Of a DNA stretch of 64,000 nt, positions 17,668-27,609 are shown one piece after another. Made by a program: the position numbers and the translations under genes. Origin of the DNA: CAIVVT01 sp963757265 (GTDB taxonomy: Bacteria > Acidobacteriota > Terriglobia > Bryobacterales > Bryobacteraceae); contig CAVWRA010000012.1 in NCBI GenBank assembly GCA_963757265.1, positions 744,001 through 808,000 of the forward strand, read 5' to 3'. Numbering within the stretch: the first letter of the stretch is position 1; the number at the start of each line of letters is the position of its first letter. The notes beneath the pieces are model-generated. The model did no database searches, was not told the DNA's origin, and saw only the letters and a program-made list of their open reading frames with translations.

Positions 17668-20145
17668 TCAGCGGTAGTCGGCTTCGAGCTTCAACTGCTC
17701 ACCGGCAGCCAGGCTCCGCTTTTTTGACCATACGGAAAAGGTGACGCGCGAGCCGGCCTTGGAGGTCCAGTCCAGCGTTACCCGGTCCACCAGTTCCTTG
17801 GGGAAGCGGTTGACGATATCGCCCAGGCCGGGCCGGATGAGCCGCCATTCTCCATCCGGCAGATCCGACGCCGCGTAGGTCTGGGAGCCTTCCGGCGGTT
17901 CACCGGGCAGGAGGAGGAGCTGGTCTACCTGCGCACCGCCCACGGTCCGGAAGCGCACGCGCGCCGTTTCGATGTCGCCGGGTTCCAGCTCCGCCCGCAT
18001 CAGCAGGACGGCCTCCAGCGGAGCGCGGGTGGAGTTGCGCGCCATGACCGCCGTGTGGACCCACTCCTGGTCGAGCCGGATGCGGCGTTCCAGGACGAGC
18101 CCGTTGGGGCACCGGCCGGCGAGCAGCGCCTCCTGGGGTCCGGCCGAGGCGGCTTTCCAGGTGGCGGGCCAGGCGTAGACCGGATAATCCGAAGCGGCTT
18201 GCGCCACCTGGCCGGCCAGGTTCGGATAGTGCTCCCAGGAAGGGTAAGCGCCCGCCCAGAGCTGTGTCAGCAGCGGCGACTGGCGGCCAGCGCGCCGGGC
18301 GGCCAGACGCACGATGCGGCCGCCGAGTTCCGGCACGAGGGTGAGATTCCAGCTCTCGTTATCGAGATGGACGGCGCCGTAGCCCGTTGTGGCGGCGGCG
18401 TCCTCCTCATCGCGCTTCAAATCACGCCCTTCGCTGATGCTGGTGATCCCGAAGCCGCGCAGCCGGGCCGCGAAATCGTGAAAGCGCTGCTGATAGCCGG
18501 CCAGGTCGGGCGGGCTGTAGACGGAGCCGTCGAAGGAGTATTCACGGGAACGCAGCAGCTCGACATATTCAATCGGCAGCCGGGCCTTCTCCACGCGCCG
18601 CCGCACGGCGTCGTCGGGGGCCGCGGCCAAGGCCTGGTCGAACAGGCGCTCGGCCTGCGGCAGGAAGTCCGGCGAGAAGGTGAGGATATTGTAAATCCAC
18701 ATGTGCTGGCCGAGGCCGCCGGGCGGCAGCCGGACTTCGTGCTGCAGCAGGTCGAAGTAGGCGCGCATGGGCTTGGCCGCCGGGCCGTAGACGCCTGCGA
18801 AGAAATCGTCCAGATCCCGTTCCACGTCGGTGTGCGGATTCCACAACAGGCGGGCCGCGATGTAGGAGCGCAGCTCGGCATTCTCCCCGCCGCCGCCGGG
18901 GGCGTAGGAACCCTCGAGGAAGATGCCCACGACGCCGCTGCGGTGGTACAGCGGGATGTCGGCGGCGAGCTCATCAAAATCAGGGAATGGCGCCAGGTAG
19001 TGGGAGAAATTCGTGTTGTAGTGCCAGATGTAAAGCTGGCTGGTGATGTCCGCCCAGGCCTTGAGATTGCGCAGAAAGTAAGCGCTGCGAGGGCACTGCT
19101 CAAAGGGGTGGGCCACGCAGACGCCGATGGGGCAGAGGCGGATGCGCACGTTGGGTCGCGGGCGGACATGCGCCGGCGGGTTCTCGCTGTAGGCGTAGGC
19201 CAGAGTGTCGATCAGCTTGTCGCGATTGGTCTTCTCGATTTCGGCCGCCAGAGAGTTGACAAACCGCAGAATCGCTCCGGAGTGCTGGCCGCCCTCTTCC
19301 TCCTCGACGCGGCGGCAGCGGTCGCACTCGCACCAGCCGGAATAGTCGTTCTGGGAAACGGAGATGATGGCGGCGCCGGGATGGTCGCGGATCCACTCGC
19401 GGACGCGCGCCACGGCCAGTTGCAGCACCTCCGGATTGGTGAGGCAGAGTTGGGCCTGGGCGCCGCGCCGCGCGCCGTCCACCAGCGCGAAGTACTCGGG
19501 GTGCGACGCGAAATACTTCTGCGGGGGCACCAGGCTGTAGAAGCTGTGAACGAATGGGAAGTACTCGACCTTGCCGCCCGTGGACGCATCCAGGGCGGTG
19601 AAATTGCCATTGGTTTTGTTGCGCGCCGCCCAGTCCTTGTCGAGGGCTTCGCGGATGTAAACCTCGCGATATTCGAAGGCCGGTTTCTGGCGTTCATCGA
19701 GCGCCGGGATCTCGATGGTGCGCAATTTCGGAATGCGGCTGACATCGGGCGTGAACCAGCGGCAGCCCAAACGCTCCAGGAACGTGTAGACGCCGTACAT
19801 GGTGCCGCGCTCGTGTCCGCCGGCGATGATGATGTGTTTGCCGGCGGTCTTCAGGAGGAACTCTTCGGGACCGAAAGAGGCCGCGTCGAAGCCCGGCGCT
19901 ACGCGCCGCAACGCCGCACTGTCGCCGATGAATATGAGCGGCCGCGACGTCCGGCAATCGGCGCCAATGCTGAGCCGCGCGCCGGACATCTCCCCGACGA
20001 AGCGCTGCAGTTCGTTTGCACCGCGTTGCTCAGACGGAGAGGCCTGGGGCGACAGGCAGATCGAGTACGGCGAGCGGCCGTCCTTAACCAGTGTGAGCGC
20101 AGACAGCGGCAGGACGAGCGTGAGCAGACACAGTAGCGGCTTCAC
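17668..20145 (-). CDS. DUF4838 domain-containing, glycoside-hydrolase-like protein
   Basis: An 825-residue secreted protein with signal peptide MKPLLCLLTLVLPLSALTL. Residues 30-140 resemble the N-terminal domain of alpha-glucuronidases (GANELQRFVGEMSGARL, GGHERGTMYGVYTFLERLGC). The central part is DUF4838 with WFTPDVSRIP, FVHSFYSLVPPQKYF, ISVSQNDYSGWCECDRCRRV and YAYSENPPAHVRPRPNVRIR. The C-terminal 250 residues are beta-rich and may bind carbohydrate. A CxCxxC pair (CECDRC) could hold a metal or a disulfide. A role in plant-polysaccharide breakdown is inferred from the family. The next gene downstream (msrA) starts 166 bp away and is probably separate. Confidence 0.82.
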   Translation of the reverse strand: MKPLLCLLTLVLPLSALTLVKDGRSPYSICLSPQASPSEQRGANELQRFVGEMSGARLSIGADCRTSRPLIFIGDSAALRRVAPGFDAASFGPEEFLLKTAGKHIIIAGGHERGTMYGVYTFLERLGCRWFTPDVSRIPKLRTIEIPALDERQKPAFEYREVYIREALDKDWAARNKTNGNFTALDASTGGKVEYFPFVHSFYSLVPPQKYFASHPEYFALVDGARRGAQAQLCLTNPEVLQLAVARVREWIRDHPGAAIISVSQNDYSGWCECDRCRRVEEEEGGQHSGAILRFVNSLAAEIEKTNRDKLIDTLAYAYSENPPAHVRPRPNVRIRLCPIGVCVAHPFEQCPRSAYFLRNLKAWADITSQLYIWHYNTNFSHYLAPFPDFDELAADIPLYHRSGVVGIFLEGSYAPGGGGENAELRSYIAARLLWNPHTDVERDLDDFFAGVYGPAAKPMRAYFDLLQHEVRLPPGGLGQHMWIYNILTFSPDFLPQAERLFDQALAAAPDDAVRRRVEKARLPIEYVELLRSREYSFDGSVYSPPDLAGYQQRFHDFAARLRGFGITSISEGRDLKRDEEDAAATTGYGAVHLDNESWNLTLVPELGGRIVRLAARRAGRQSPLLTQLWAGAYPSWEHYPNLAGQVAQAASDYPVYAWPATWKAASAGPQEALLAGRCPNGLVLERRIRLDQEWVHTAVMARNSTRAPLEAVLLMRAELEPGDIETARVRFRTVGGAQVDQLLLLPGEPPEGSQTYAASDLPDGEWRLIRPGLGDIVNRFPKELVDRVTLDWTSKAGSRVTFSVWSKKRSLAAGEQLKLEADYR

Positions 20146-20208
20146 GGAGAATCATTCTACTCCGCGCCATCGCAAAGCGTCGCGGCGCCTGCATTCGGCC
20201 AGGCCGGT

Positions 20209-21321
20209 CTACGCGCCCGTGGAGCGGATGCGCGGGAAATACATCCACACGTGGCCGCCGTTGTCGTCCTCGCCGAAGATGATCTCGCCATCACGGCCCG
20301 TGACCGCGTCGCCGAAGACATAGCCGTAGCGCCGCCGCTCGAGGACCGAAACGGCGACGCCCAGGTTCGTGACCTTGCGTGTGGCCGGCTCGTAGCAAAA
20401 CATCTTGGCCATCTCGTCGCCGCAGAACCCGAACAGCCGCCCGTCGAACGTGACCGCCATCGGGCCGACCGGCGTCAGGGGCGTGGGTGCCAGAGGCTGG
20501 CTGAATCCATGGCTTGCGTCGAACGAATACAGATTGCCCCGCGCATCAGCGGTGTAAAGCACGCCGCTATGGCGGTGTGCGGCCCACTGAAGCGGGTAAT
20601 CGCCGAAGTCTTCCGGCAGCTTCACGGCGCGACGCTCGAACTGCTGCGACGCGGGGTCGAAACGCCACAGCGAGTCGGCCTCGTCGCGGCCGAAAATGGC
20701 GCCGCGCGTTGCCAGCGCAATCTGCCCGATACCGGGCGCCTGGCCCGCCTGGCGCACCTGATGCGTAGCAACGTCCAGCGTGAAGATGTGGCGCGAGGTG
20801 AGGCCTACGATGGTCTGCCGCGATGCGTCCATGACGGCGTGGACGACCGGCTCGCCGGGGACACATTCGCCGTAGTCGGTCATCGCGGGGCGCTCGAAGC
20901 TCCACTCCTGGATGAGATCCTCGGGTGCGAGGTCCAGCTGGGGAATGGCGATGGCGCGGCCGCCGCGCGGACCGTTGACGAATGCAAAAACGCTCGAGTC
21001 GCCGCAGCACACTGCGGCGGCCTGGGTCGCGCCCTCGGGGATTCCGAGGTCGAAGACGATGCCGTTGAGCCAATGCAGCGACGCGATGAAGATGTGGCTG
21101 CAGCGGCCGCTGGTAGCGCCATAGACGGTCCCGTCCGGCGCCGCGGCGAGCGCCGTGATGTGGCTCTCATCAAGCGGAATCTGGACCGTCATGCCGGGCA
21201 GACACGTGGGGAAGGCGACCATGGTCCCTTCCCCCATGAACGTGTGGTGATGGACCTGGTCGAGGTAGGCCTTGATCTGGGGCGAATCAGGATCGAATCT
21301 CAACTTGGATTTGGTTTGCAT
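20209..21321 (-). CDS. Uncharacterised beta-propeller-like protein
   Basis: A 370-residue protein starting at the ATG at 21321, which has GGAGG about 8 bp upstream on its strand. No signal peptide is visible. Repeated blocks of the type ALAAAPDGTVYGATSGR, IALATRGAIFGRDEADSLWRFD and PMAVTFDGRLFGFCGDEMAKMF suggest a six- or seven-bladed propeller. It follows the frameshifted Tat-signal propeller gene with a 14-bp gap, and the two share similar blade motifs, so they probably arose by duplication and act together. No catalytic motif is recognised and the function is unknown. Confidence 0.75.
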   Translation of the reverse strand: MQTKSKLRFDPDSPQIKAYLDQVHHHTFMGEGTMVAFPTCLPGMTVQIPLDESHITALAAAPDGTVYGATSGRCSHIFIASLHWLNGIVFDLGIPEGATQAAAVCCGDSSVFAFVNGPRGGRAIAIPQLDLAPEDLIQEWSFERPAMTDYGECVPGEPVVHAVMDASRQTIVGLTSRHIFTLDVATHQVRQAGQAPGIGQIALATRGAIFGRDEADSLWRFDPASQQFERRAVKLPEDFGDYPLQWAAHRHSGVLYTADARGNLYSFDASHGFSQPLAPTPLTPVGPMAVTFDGRLFGFCGDEMAKMFCYEPATRKVTNLGVAVSVLERRRYGYVFGDAVTGRDGEIIFGEDDNGGHVWMYFPRIRSTGA

Positions 21322-21335
21322 GGCCGTTACCTCCT

Positions 21336-22680
21336 TCAGCCCCACATACGAATGGGCAGATGCGCGTTTTCGCGTTTACGGCCGGCCGGCATCGACACCT
21401 TGAAAATCCCGCACGGGCGCGAGCCGACGTGGCCGAAGAAGAGGTCGCCATTGTGATCCACGGCGCCGCGCGAGACGTAGTGCGCGAAGCCGTTGGGGTG
21501 CTCGAGCCGCGTCACCTCTTCGCGTTTCAGCGTGCGCGGGTCGAGGCGCCAGACGACGCCCTCGCGTTCTTTGTGCGGCGGGGGCAGGGGATTGTGAACC
21601 GGATCGCGCCAGCGCGAGGCCACATAGTAGAGCTGGCCGTCGCCGGCGAAGACGAGTCCTCCGCAGTGGTCGCGGAACATGTCGAACGGGGAAAGTGAGG
21701 TCGCGATCCTGCGTCGCGGGGCCGAGGTCTTCCACCCGCGGCCACTGGCCTTCGTTCAGCCAGATACGCATCAGATGCGGATTGGGGCACCACGTCGAGG
21801 CGTAGACGCACTCCCGGTCGGGAGCCGGCGCGACATCGTAGAAGACGCTGTGCCAGCCGGTCTGGTAAACGGCGTGGGGCAGGGGTTCGGGCGAGATCTC
21901 CAGCCGGTCCGTTTCGGGCGTATAACGCACCAAATGGCCGTAATCATTGGTGGTCCAGACACGGTGGCGTTTATCGAGGATGATGGTCTGCGAATTAATC
22001 GAGCCGATGCGGCCCAGGTCGCGCCGCTGGCGCGTCTTCAGGTCGTAGATGAAGAAGTGATCGCGCGGATAGGAGATGGCGTACAGCAGCCCGCGCTCCT
22101 CGTCGTGCAGCAGACAGCGGCAGCCCTCCTTGGGAATCATCGTGTCCCACCACAACACGCGGTCGTGTTGCGTATCCCAGGCCAGCAGCGCGGCTCCGCG
22201 GAACAGGCGCTGCTTGTCGTGCCACGAATACCACGGGTTGTAAACGGGCAGGTCGATGGGCGGTCCCGACAGATGCGTGGCCATGTACATGACCTGGTCG
22301 TGCATCGAGGGGGCGAAACTATAGTGGATCTTGCACTGCGTCGCGTGGCCGGAGTCGCCGGGATCGTCGACCATCTCAGCGAGGTTGAAGAGATAGTCGA
22401 GCCCGTCCTTCTGCTCGTTGTAGCGCACCGGCTTCACGACCCCGCCGGGCACGCCCTCGGCGCAGGCCGCGGCGTAGATCCGGCCGTCGGGACCCACGGA
22501 GAGCGACCAGCAGGTATCCGAATCGGGGTGCTCAGTGAAGGGGTACCAGTGAACTTTGTATTGTTCGTCTGGAGGCGAGGCCGCCTCCGCAGCGGAGTCC
22601 CGAGCCAGCCCCAAGCCGGCCGAGACAACTCCCGCGCCGCGCAGGAAATCGCGGCGATCCATCCCTTTCGGCTGCATCAT
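21336..22680 (-). pseudogene. Tat-signal beta-propeller protein, frameshifted
   Basis: The first part, from the ATG at 22680 (preceded by AAGGA), reads MMQPKGMDRRDFLRGAG, a twin-arginine signal, followed by propeller blades (CWSLSVGPDGRIYAAACAEG, RIGSINSQTIILDKRHRVWT, ECVYASTWCPNPHLMRIW). At 21687-21691 the frame is lost in a short C/G run; removing one base joins DLTFP to FDMFRDHCGGLVFAGDGQLY and continues to the stop at 21336. The joined protein would have about 447 residues. The frame loss is either a single-base assembly error or an early pseudogene. It is the first gene of a pair with the propeller gene at 20209-21321. No enzymatic motif is recognised. Confidence 0.78.
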
Positions 22681-22887
22681 AAGTGGAGTCCTTCCGGGCG
22701 CTATTCTATCCGCTCGCGGGGCCGGAGCGCTCATTTCCAGCCAGGTGATAAAATTGAACATCTGCGAGAGTTGAATCACCTCTCTGCGAACGAGGGATTG
22801 TGCCGAAAGGCATGGTCATGAAACCGTCCCCATGCGGAGGGCGTCCTTCAGCCATTCACCTGGGAAACCCTGACCAGCGGGCGACAG

Positions 22888-25383
22888 ATGATGCGCATTA
22901 GCCACATCGCGGCGACGATGATTTTGTGTCTGTGCGCGGGGCGCGCGGCGTGGGCGCGACAGCCGGAGGGGGCGAAGATCAGCGTCACGCTCCTCGACCC
23001 GTCGCATCTGGGCATCCCGGCGGCGCAACTCGAGCTCAAGCTGGACGGCGCCGTCGTGGCCGCGGCGACGACCGACGAGAACGGCCATGCGGCCTTCGGT
23101 GGGTTGAAGCCCGGGCGTTATGCGATCAGCGCCGCGAAGGAGGGATTCGAACCGCTGATCCGGCCGGACCTGGCGCTGGAGGCGGGGGCCTCGCTGGCTG
23201 TCGAGCTGACCCTGGCGCCGCGGGCGCGCAAAGAAAGCATCGAGGTGCGCGACACGGCGACTGCGGTGGAGGCCGGTTCGGCGCCGCCCAGCACGGTCCA
23301 GGCGCAGACGGCCAGGGACCTGCCCAGCCGGCCGGCCACGGTGAGCGACGCCCTGCCGTTGATCCCCGGCGTCGTTCGCACGCCGGGCGGCGGACTGCAA
23401 CTCTCCGGCAGCGGCGAGAATCGCAGCGCCTTGGTCGTCAACTCGGCCGACGTTACCGACCCGGCGACGGGCGGGTTCGGCCTGACCGTGCCCATCGACA
23501 GCGTCGAGAGCCTGAACTTCTATCAGACGTCGTTTCTGGCCGAGTACGGACGCTTCTCGGCGGGACTGGTTTCGGTGGAAACGCGGCGCGGCGGCGAGAA
23601 ATGGAAATGGGAACTGAACGATCCCTTGCCCGACTTCAGCATTCGCAGCTGGCACCTGCGCGGCCTGCGCGATGCGACTCCGCGTCTGAACCTCGAAGGC
23701 CCGCTGATCCCGGGCAAGCTGTATCTCTCGGAAGGCTTCGAATACGAGGTTCGCAAGATTCTCATTTACACTTTGCCATATCCCTGGAACCAGAAAACAA
23801 CCGAAGGCTTCAACTCGTTCCTGCAGCTCGATTGGATCGTTTCGGACAGGAATCTGCTCACGGCCACGTTTCACCTCGCCCCGCAGCGCCTGGGCTACGT
23901 GAACATGGATTATTTCAATCCGCAGCCGACCACCTCCGATGCCCGTACGCACAATTACACCGCGACTCTCTCGGACAAGCTGACCATCTTCGGCGGCCTG
24001 TGGGACAACACGATCTCGATGACCAGGTTCGACGCCAGCGTATGGGCCAAGGGGCCGCTCGATCTGGTGCTCCAGCCGCAGGGCGACTCGGGCAACTACT
24101 TCGCCCAGCAGGCCCGCGACGCCGAGCGCTACGGCTGGCTGTCAACATTCTCGTTCGCGCCCTGGAGCCGCTTCGGCACGCACAATTTCAAAGCCGGCGC
24201 GTACGTGGCCGAGAGCTACGACGACGGCCAGATGAATGAGCATCCAGTTGACATCGCCAATGCGAGCGGCGGGCTGCTGGAGAGCATCGCCTTCACCGGC
24301 GGCTCACCGTTCTCGAATGCCGACACCGAATATGCCCTCTTCGTGCAGGACCATTGGACCCTTTCGCCGCACCTGGCGATCGATCTGGGCCTGCGCACCG
24401 AGTCGCAGGAGATCTCCGAGGCGATCCGTTTCGCGCCCCGCGCCGGCCTGGCCTGGAACCCCTTCACGCACCTGGGCACGGTGGTGCGCGCGGGCGTCGG
24501 CGTCTATTACGACCGCGTTCCGCTGGGCGTCTACTCCTTCAGCGATTACCCCAACGAGGTGGTGACTGATTACAACGGGAACGGCCAGATCACGGCCGGC
24601 CCGTATCTTTTTCAGAACGGGCTGGGCGAGATCATCTCGCGCCAGAAGCTCGTCGTCAAAAGTCAGACAGCGGGCAACTTCTCGCCCGGCAGCACCAACG
24701 GCGTGCTGCAGGTGGAGCAGCCCATCACGCGTTACGTCCGCCTGAGGACGGGCTACATGCAGAGCGTATCCGGGGACCTGTTGATTCTCGATTCCACGCT
24801 CCCGAACCCCGTGACCAACACCGGGATGGTGCTGCTCTCGGGCACTGGGACGGCGCGCTATCGGCAGTACGAAGCCACCGCCCGCGTGCGTCCGGGCGAA
24901 AAGCGGGAGTTGAACTTCTCTTACGTGCGCAGCCATGCCACGGGCGACCTGAACGACTTCGCCAGCTACATTGGCAGCTTCCCCTCGCCCATCCTGCGGC
25001 CCGACCAGGTGGCGACATCACCCACCGATCTTCCCAATCGTTTCCTCGTCTGGGGCCGGCTCCAGCTCCCGCGCGGCTTCGGCATCGCGCCGGTGTTCGA
25101 ATATCGCAGCGGCTTCCCCTACATTCTGACCAATGCCGCCCAGGGCTATGTCGGCATCCCCAACGCGACCCGCTTTCCCAACTTCCTCTCGGCGGACGCG
25201 CGGGTGTGGAGGGATTTCAAGGTCAGTCCGAAGTATTCTCTGCGGTTTTCGATCAGCGGCTTCAATCTGAGCAACCACTTCAACCCCGAAGCGGTGCACT
25301 GGAACGTCGACGATCCGGCCGCAGGCCTGTTTTTCGGCGAGCGCCATCGCCGCTTCACCGCCGACTTCGACGTGCTGTTCTGA
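22888..25383 (+). CDS. Carboxypeptidase-regulatory-like / TonB-dependent outer membrane receptor
   Basis: An 831-residue outer-membrane protein of the Oar-like class expanded in Acidobacteriota. It has a signal peptide (MMRISHIAATMILCLCAG), then a carboxypeptidase regulatory-like beta-sandwich at about residues 30-110 (TTDENGHAAFGGLKPGRYAISA), a plug-like region at about 130-230 (LPSRPATVSDALPLIPGV, ENRSALVVNSADVTDP), and a barrel to the end with alternating aromatic strands, ending in FTADFDVLF. The terminal Phe fits barrel assembly. No partner ExbB, ExbD or TonB gene is nearby. The substrate is unknown; oligosaccharide uptake is a guess from neighbouring glycoside-related genes. Confidence 0.85.
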   Translation: MMRISHIAATMILCLCAGRAAWARQPEGAKISVTLLDPSHLGIPAAQLELKLDGAVVAAATTDENGHAAFGGLKPGRYAISAAKEGFEPLIRPDLALEAGASLAVELTLAPRARKESIEVRDTATAVEAGSAPPSTVQAQTARDLPSRPATVSDALPLIPGVVRTPGGGLQLSGSGENRSALVVNSADVTDPATGGFGLTVPIDSVESLNFYQTSFLAEYGRFSAGLVSVETRRGGEKWKWELNDPLPDFSIRSWHLRGLRDATPRLNLEGPLIPGKLYLSEGFEYEVRKILIYTLPYPWNQKTTEGFNSFLQLDWIVSDRNLLTATFHLAPQRLGYVNMDYFNPQPTTSDARTHNYTATLSDKLTIFGGLWDNTISMTRFDASVWAKGPLDLVLQPQGDSGNYFAQQARDAERYGWLSTFSFAPWSRFGTHNFKAGAYVAESYDDGQMNEHPVDIANASGGLLESIAFTGGSPFSNADTEYALFVQDHWTLSPHLAIDLGLRTESQEISEAIRFAPRAGLAWNPFTHLGTVVRAGVGVYYDRVPLGVYSFSDYPNEVVTDYNGNGQITAGPYLFQNGLGEIISRQKLVVKSQTAGNFSPGSTNGVLQVEQPITRYVRLRTGYMQSVSGDLLILDSTLPNPVTNTGMVLLSGTGTARYRQYEATARVRPGEKRELNFSYVRSHATGDLNDFASYIGSFPSPILRPDQVATSPTDLPNRFLVWGRLQLPRGFGIAPVFEYRSGFPYILTNAAQGYVGIPNATRFPNFLSADARVWRDFKVSPKYSLRFSISGFNLSNHFNPEAVHWNVDDPAAGLFFGERHRRFTADFDVLF

Positions 25384-25390
25384 AGACGCA

Positions 25391-25843
25391 CTACGCCGCT
25401 TCTCCCAGAACCTGGATGAAAACCGTTCTGGCCAGCGGTCCGTCGTACTCGACGAAGTAGACCTTCTGACGGCTGCCGCGAACGACCTTGCCGTTTTCGA
25501 CGGGGAAGAAGCAATTCACTCCGCCCAGGATGCTCTTCAGGTGGTCCCCGGCGTTGAACCCCAGCCGCCCATCGTAGTCCAGGTAGCGGTTGTGCCAGTA
25601 GCCGTAACGTGCCTGCGGGCGGCTCCTTCGGCGCCAGGCGCTCCAGGTGCGCCAGCACGTCGCGCTCCAGGCACTCGATGCCCTCGGTCACCAGCAGCCC
25701 GGAGGAAGTGTGCGCGGTCATCGCCAGCACCAACCCATCGCGCACGCCGCTGGCGGCTACGGGCGCTCCACCTGGGGCGTGATATCGATCATCTCCATGT
25801 CCTGGCGGGACTGCACTTCGATGCGTTCCAGCTTGACGATCAT
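25391..25843 (-). pseudogene. yjbQ: YjbQ/UPF0047 family protein, two frameshifts
   Basis: Three frame segments line up into one YjbQ protein of about 150 residues: MIVKLERIEVQSRQDMEMID with ITPQVERP; then VAASGVRDGLVLAMTAHTSS with GLLVTEGIECLERDVL; then ARYGYWHNRYLDYDGRLGFN, DHLKSILGG, GSRQKVYFVEYDGPLART. The HTSS and NxxDHLKSILGG positions match the family's ligand site. A missing base near 25761-25763 and an extra base near 25611-25618 break the frame. Some YjbQ proteins show thiamine-phosphate synthase activity, but the physiological role is unclear. The stop lies 7 bp from the convergent TonB-receptor gene. Confidence 0.75.
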
Positions 25844-26701
25844 CGCCTCGCCTCCGAGCAGCCGCTCCGCGTTTTCCCGGAATACGAGATCCAGGCAGGC
25901 CTCAGAAAAACCGAGCCCGCGCACGGCCGCGGCCATGTTCTTGATCTCCACGCGCGGGTAATTCGAGCCGAACACGATCTGCTTGCGCAGGCTGCGCTCG
26001 AAGACCGTCAGCGGCACCGTGCTGGGTCATCGCATAACGCAGAAAATCGCGCGGGTTGTCGAAATACAGCGCCGAGGTGTCGAGATGCAGGTTGGGATAC
26101 TTCAGCGCCAGCGCGACCGCCTCGGTGACCCACGGCCACGCCAGGTGGGCCAGCACGATCGGCAGATCGGGGAAGTCCGCGGCCACATTTTCGAACTGCA
26201 TCGGCTGGCCGTACTGCAGCCGGCTGCCCGGCTCCCAGCTCATGCCGGCGTGAAACAGGATCGGAATGCCCAGCTCGCGCGCCGTCTCGTAGAGCGGATA
26301 GAGCCAGCGGTCGTCCGGCATAAAACTGCTGCATCGCCGGCGCCAGCTTGAGCCCGCGCAGGCCCAGATTCATCACCGCCTCGCGCAGCTTAGCGGGGGC
26401 ATCCGGATCGTGCGGATCCACGCTGGCAAAGCCGACCAGGCGGGGGCATCATGGCGCACAGCTCGGCGATCTGTTCATTCGTGTAGACCGTGGTGTTGCG
26501 GCTGCTGGTGGCGTCGATCGGCAGCAGGACCGCCTTTTCGAGACCGGCGATATCCAACTCCAGCAGGAACGATTCGAGCGGCTGAAAATTGTTGCCGATA
26601 TAAAACGTCTCGCGCGCCGCCCGTTCCAGTTCCGGATGCCGCGCGATCATCTCGCGCACCAGCAGCGGATGGGTGTGAAAATCAATTCCCCGTTGTAACA
26701 T
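25840..26701 (-). pseudogene. Amidohydrolase (Amidohydro_2) family protein, three frameshifts
   Basis: Four frame segments combine into a TIM-barrel metal-dependent hydrolase of about 290 residues. It starts MLQRGIDFHTHPLL (metal-ligand HTH) with a GGAGGA-like ribosome site about 8 bp upstream, then LVGFASVDPHDPDAPAKL, MPDDRWLYPLYETARELGIP with ILFHAG, FPDLPIVLAHLAWPWVTEAV, LHLDTSALYFDNPRDFLRYA, and KQIVFGSNYPRVEIKN near the end. Extra single bases at 26442-26446 (G run), 26322-26325 (A run) and about 26017-26018 break it. In the last segment no stop separates it from the yjbQ frame; a stop in a neighbouring frame overlaps the yjbQ ATG as ATGA. The start overlaps pfkB by 55 bp. The substrate is unknown. 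Confidence 0.75.
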
Positions 26702-27609
26702 GCAACATGCTCCTCCGCTTCGGATTCCGTGGCCTGGCTGCCCGTGCCGCCCATCGCCCGCGTGGACAACGCGCCGCAGGCCGCGGCGAAGCGCATCGCC
26801 TCTTTCAACGGACGCCGGCGCAGCCACGCGTGCAGAAAACCGGCGTTGAACGAATCGCCCGCGCCCGTGGTGTCGACGGCCCGCACCGGGAACGCGGGTA
26901 CGTGCACCGGCGCTCCATCGTCGAACGCCATGCAGCCCTCGCGCCCCAGCTTGGCCACTACCAGCGTGCGGCCGTTATGGAGCCGCCGCAAGCACTCGAC
27001 TGGTTCAGAGGAGCCGCCGGCGCCGCGCAGCTCCACCTCGTTGGGGAAGAAGATGTCGACTTGCTGGAGCGCTTCGCGCAAGCCGCTCTGCCAGCGTTCT
27101 GTCGGGTCGAAGCCCGGGTCCAGCGAGGTCGTCATGCCGTGCCGGTGCGCCTCGGCGAACAACGCGCTGCAGTCCTGGCGCAGGCCCTGCTGCAGGAAAT
27201 AGCTCGAGATGTGCAGGTGGCCGCAGCCGTCCATCACCGCGCTGTCCATATGCGCCGCCCGGAATGCGGCGATGGCGCCCAAATAGGTGACGAACGCCCG
27301 GTCCGCGGCCGAAGTGATTGAAATCGTGATGCCCGTCTTCACGCTGGCCTCGCGCCGCACGCCGCTGATGTCGATCCCCGCCTGCTCCAGCGCCCGGACG
27401 CAGAAATCGCCCCACTGGTCCTGGCCCACCAGCGTGGCGAAGCGCACCGCATTGCCGAGCTTGGCCATGCCCACCGCGCAGATCGCGGTGGCGCTGCCCA
27501 GCGTCAGCGTGCAGTCGTCCACCAGCACCTCCTGGCCCAGGGTAGGGAAGGCGTGGTAGTCGCGCAGGATCAGATCGGGATTAAGTTCCCCGGCAAACAG
27601 GATCTTCAC
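26647..27609 (-). CDS. PfkB-family carbohydrate kinase
   Basis: A 320-residue ribokinase/PfkB kinase that phosphorylates a sugar or nucleoside. It has the N-terminal FAGELNPDLILRDYHAFPTLG, the glycine motif around LTLGSATAICAVGMAKLG, and the C-terminal signature AVDTTGAGDSFNAGFLHAWL with the catalytic aspartate in GAGDS. The ATG overlaps the stop of the SIS gene by 4 bp (ATGA), so translation is coupled. The last 18 residues overlap the amidohydrolase start and look unlike kinase sequence, so the 3' end may itself be affected by an indel. The sugar is not identifiable; a partner isomerase suggests a keto- or aminosugar. Confidence 0.88.
   Translation of the reverse strand: MKILFAGELNPDLILRDYHAFPTLGQEVLVDDCTLTLGSATAICAVGMAKLGNAVRFATLVGQDQWGDFCVRALEQAGIDISGVRREASVKTGITISITSAADRAFVTYLGAIAAFRAAHMDSAVMDGCGHLHISSYFLQQGLRQDCSALFAEAHRHGMTTSLDPGFDPTERWQSGLREALQQVDIFFPNEVELRGAGGSSEPVECLRRLHNGRTLVVAKLGREGCMAFDDGAPVHVPAFPVRAVDTTGAGDSFNAGFLHAWLRRRPLKEAMRFAAACGALSTRAMGGTGSQATESEAEEHVACYNGELIFTPIRCWCAR

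Noticed and set aside
18055..20136. 693-residue plus-strand open frame
   Set aside because: Exact antisense shadow of the DUF4838 gene; composition and lack of domains argue against coding.
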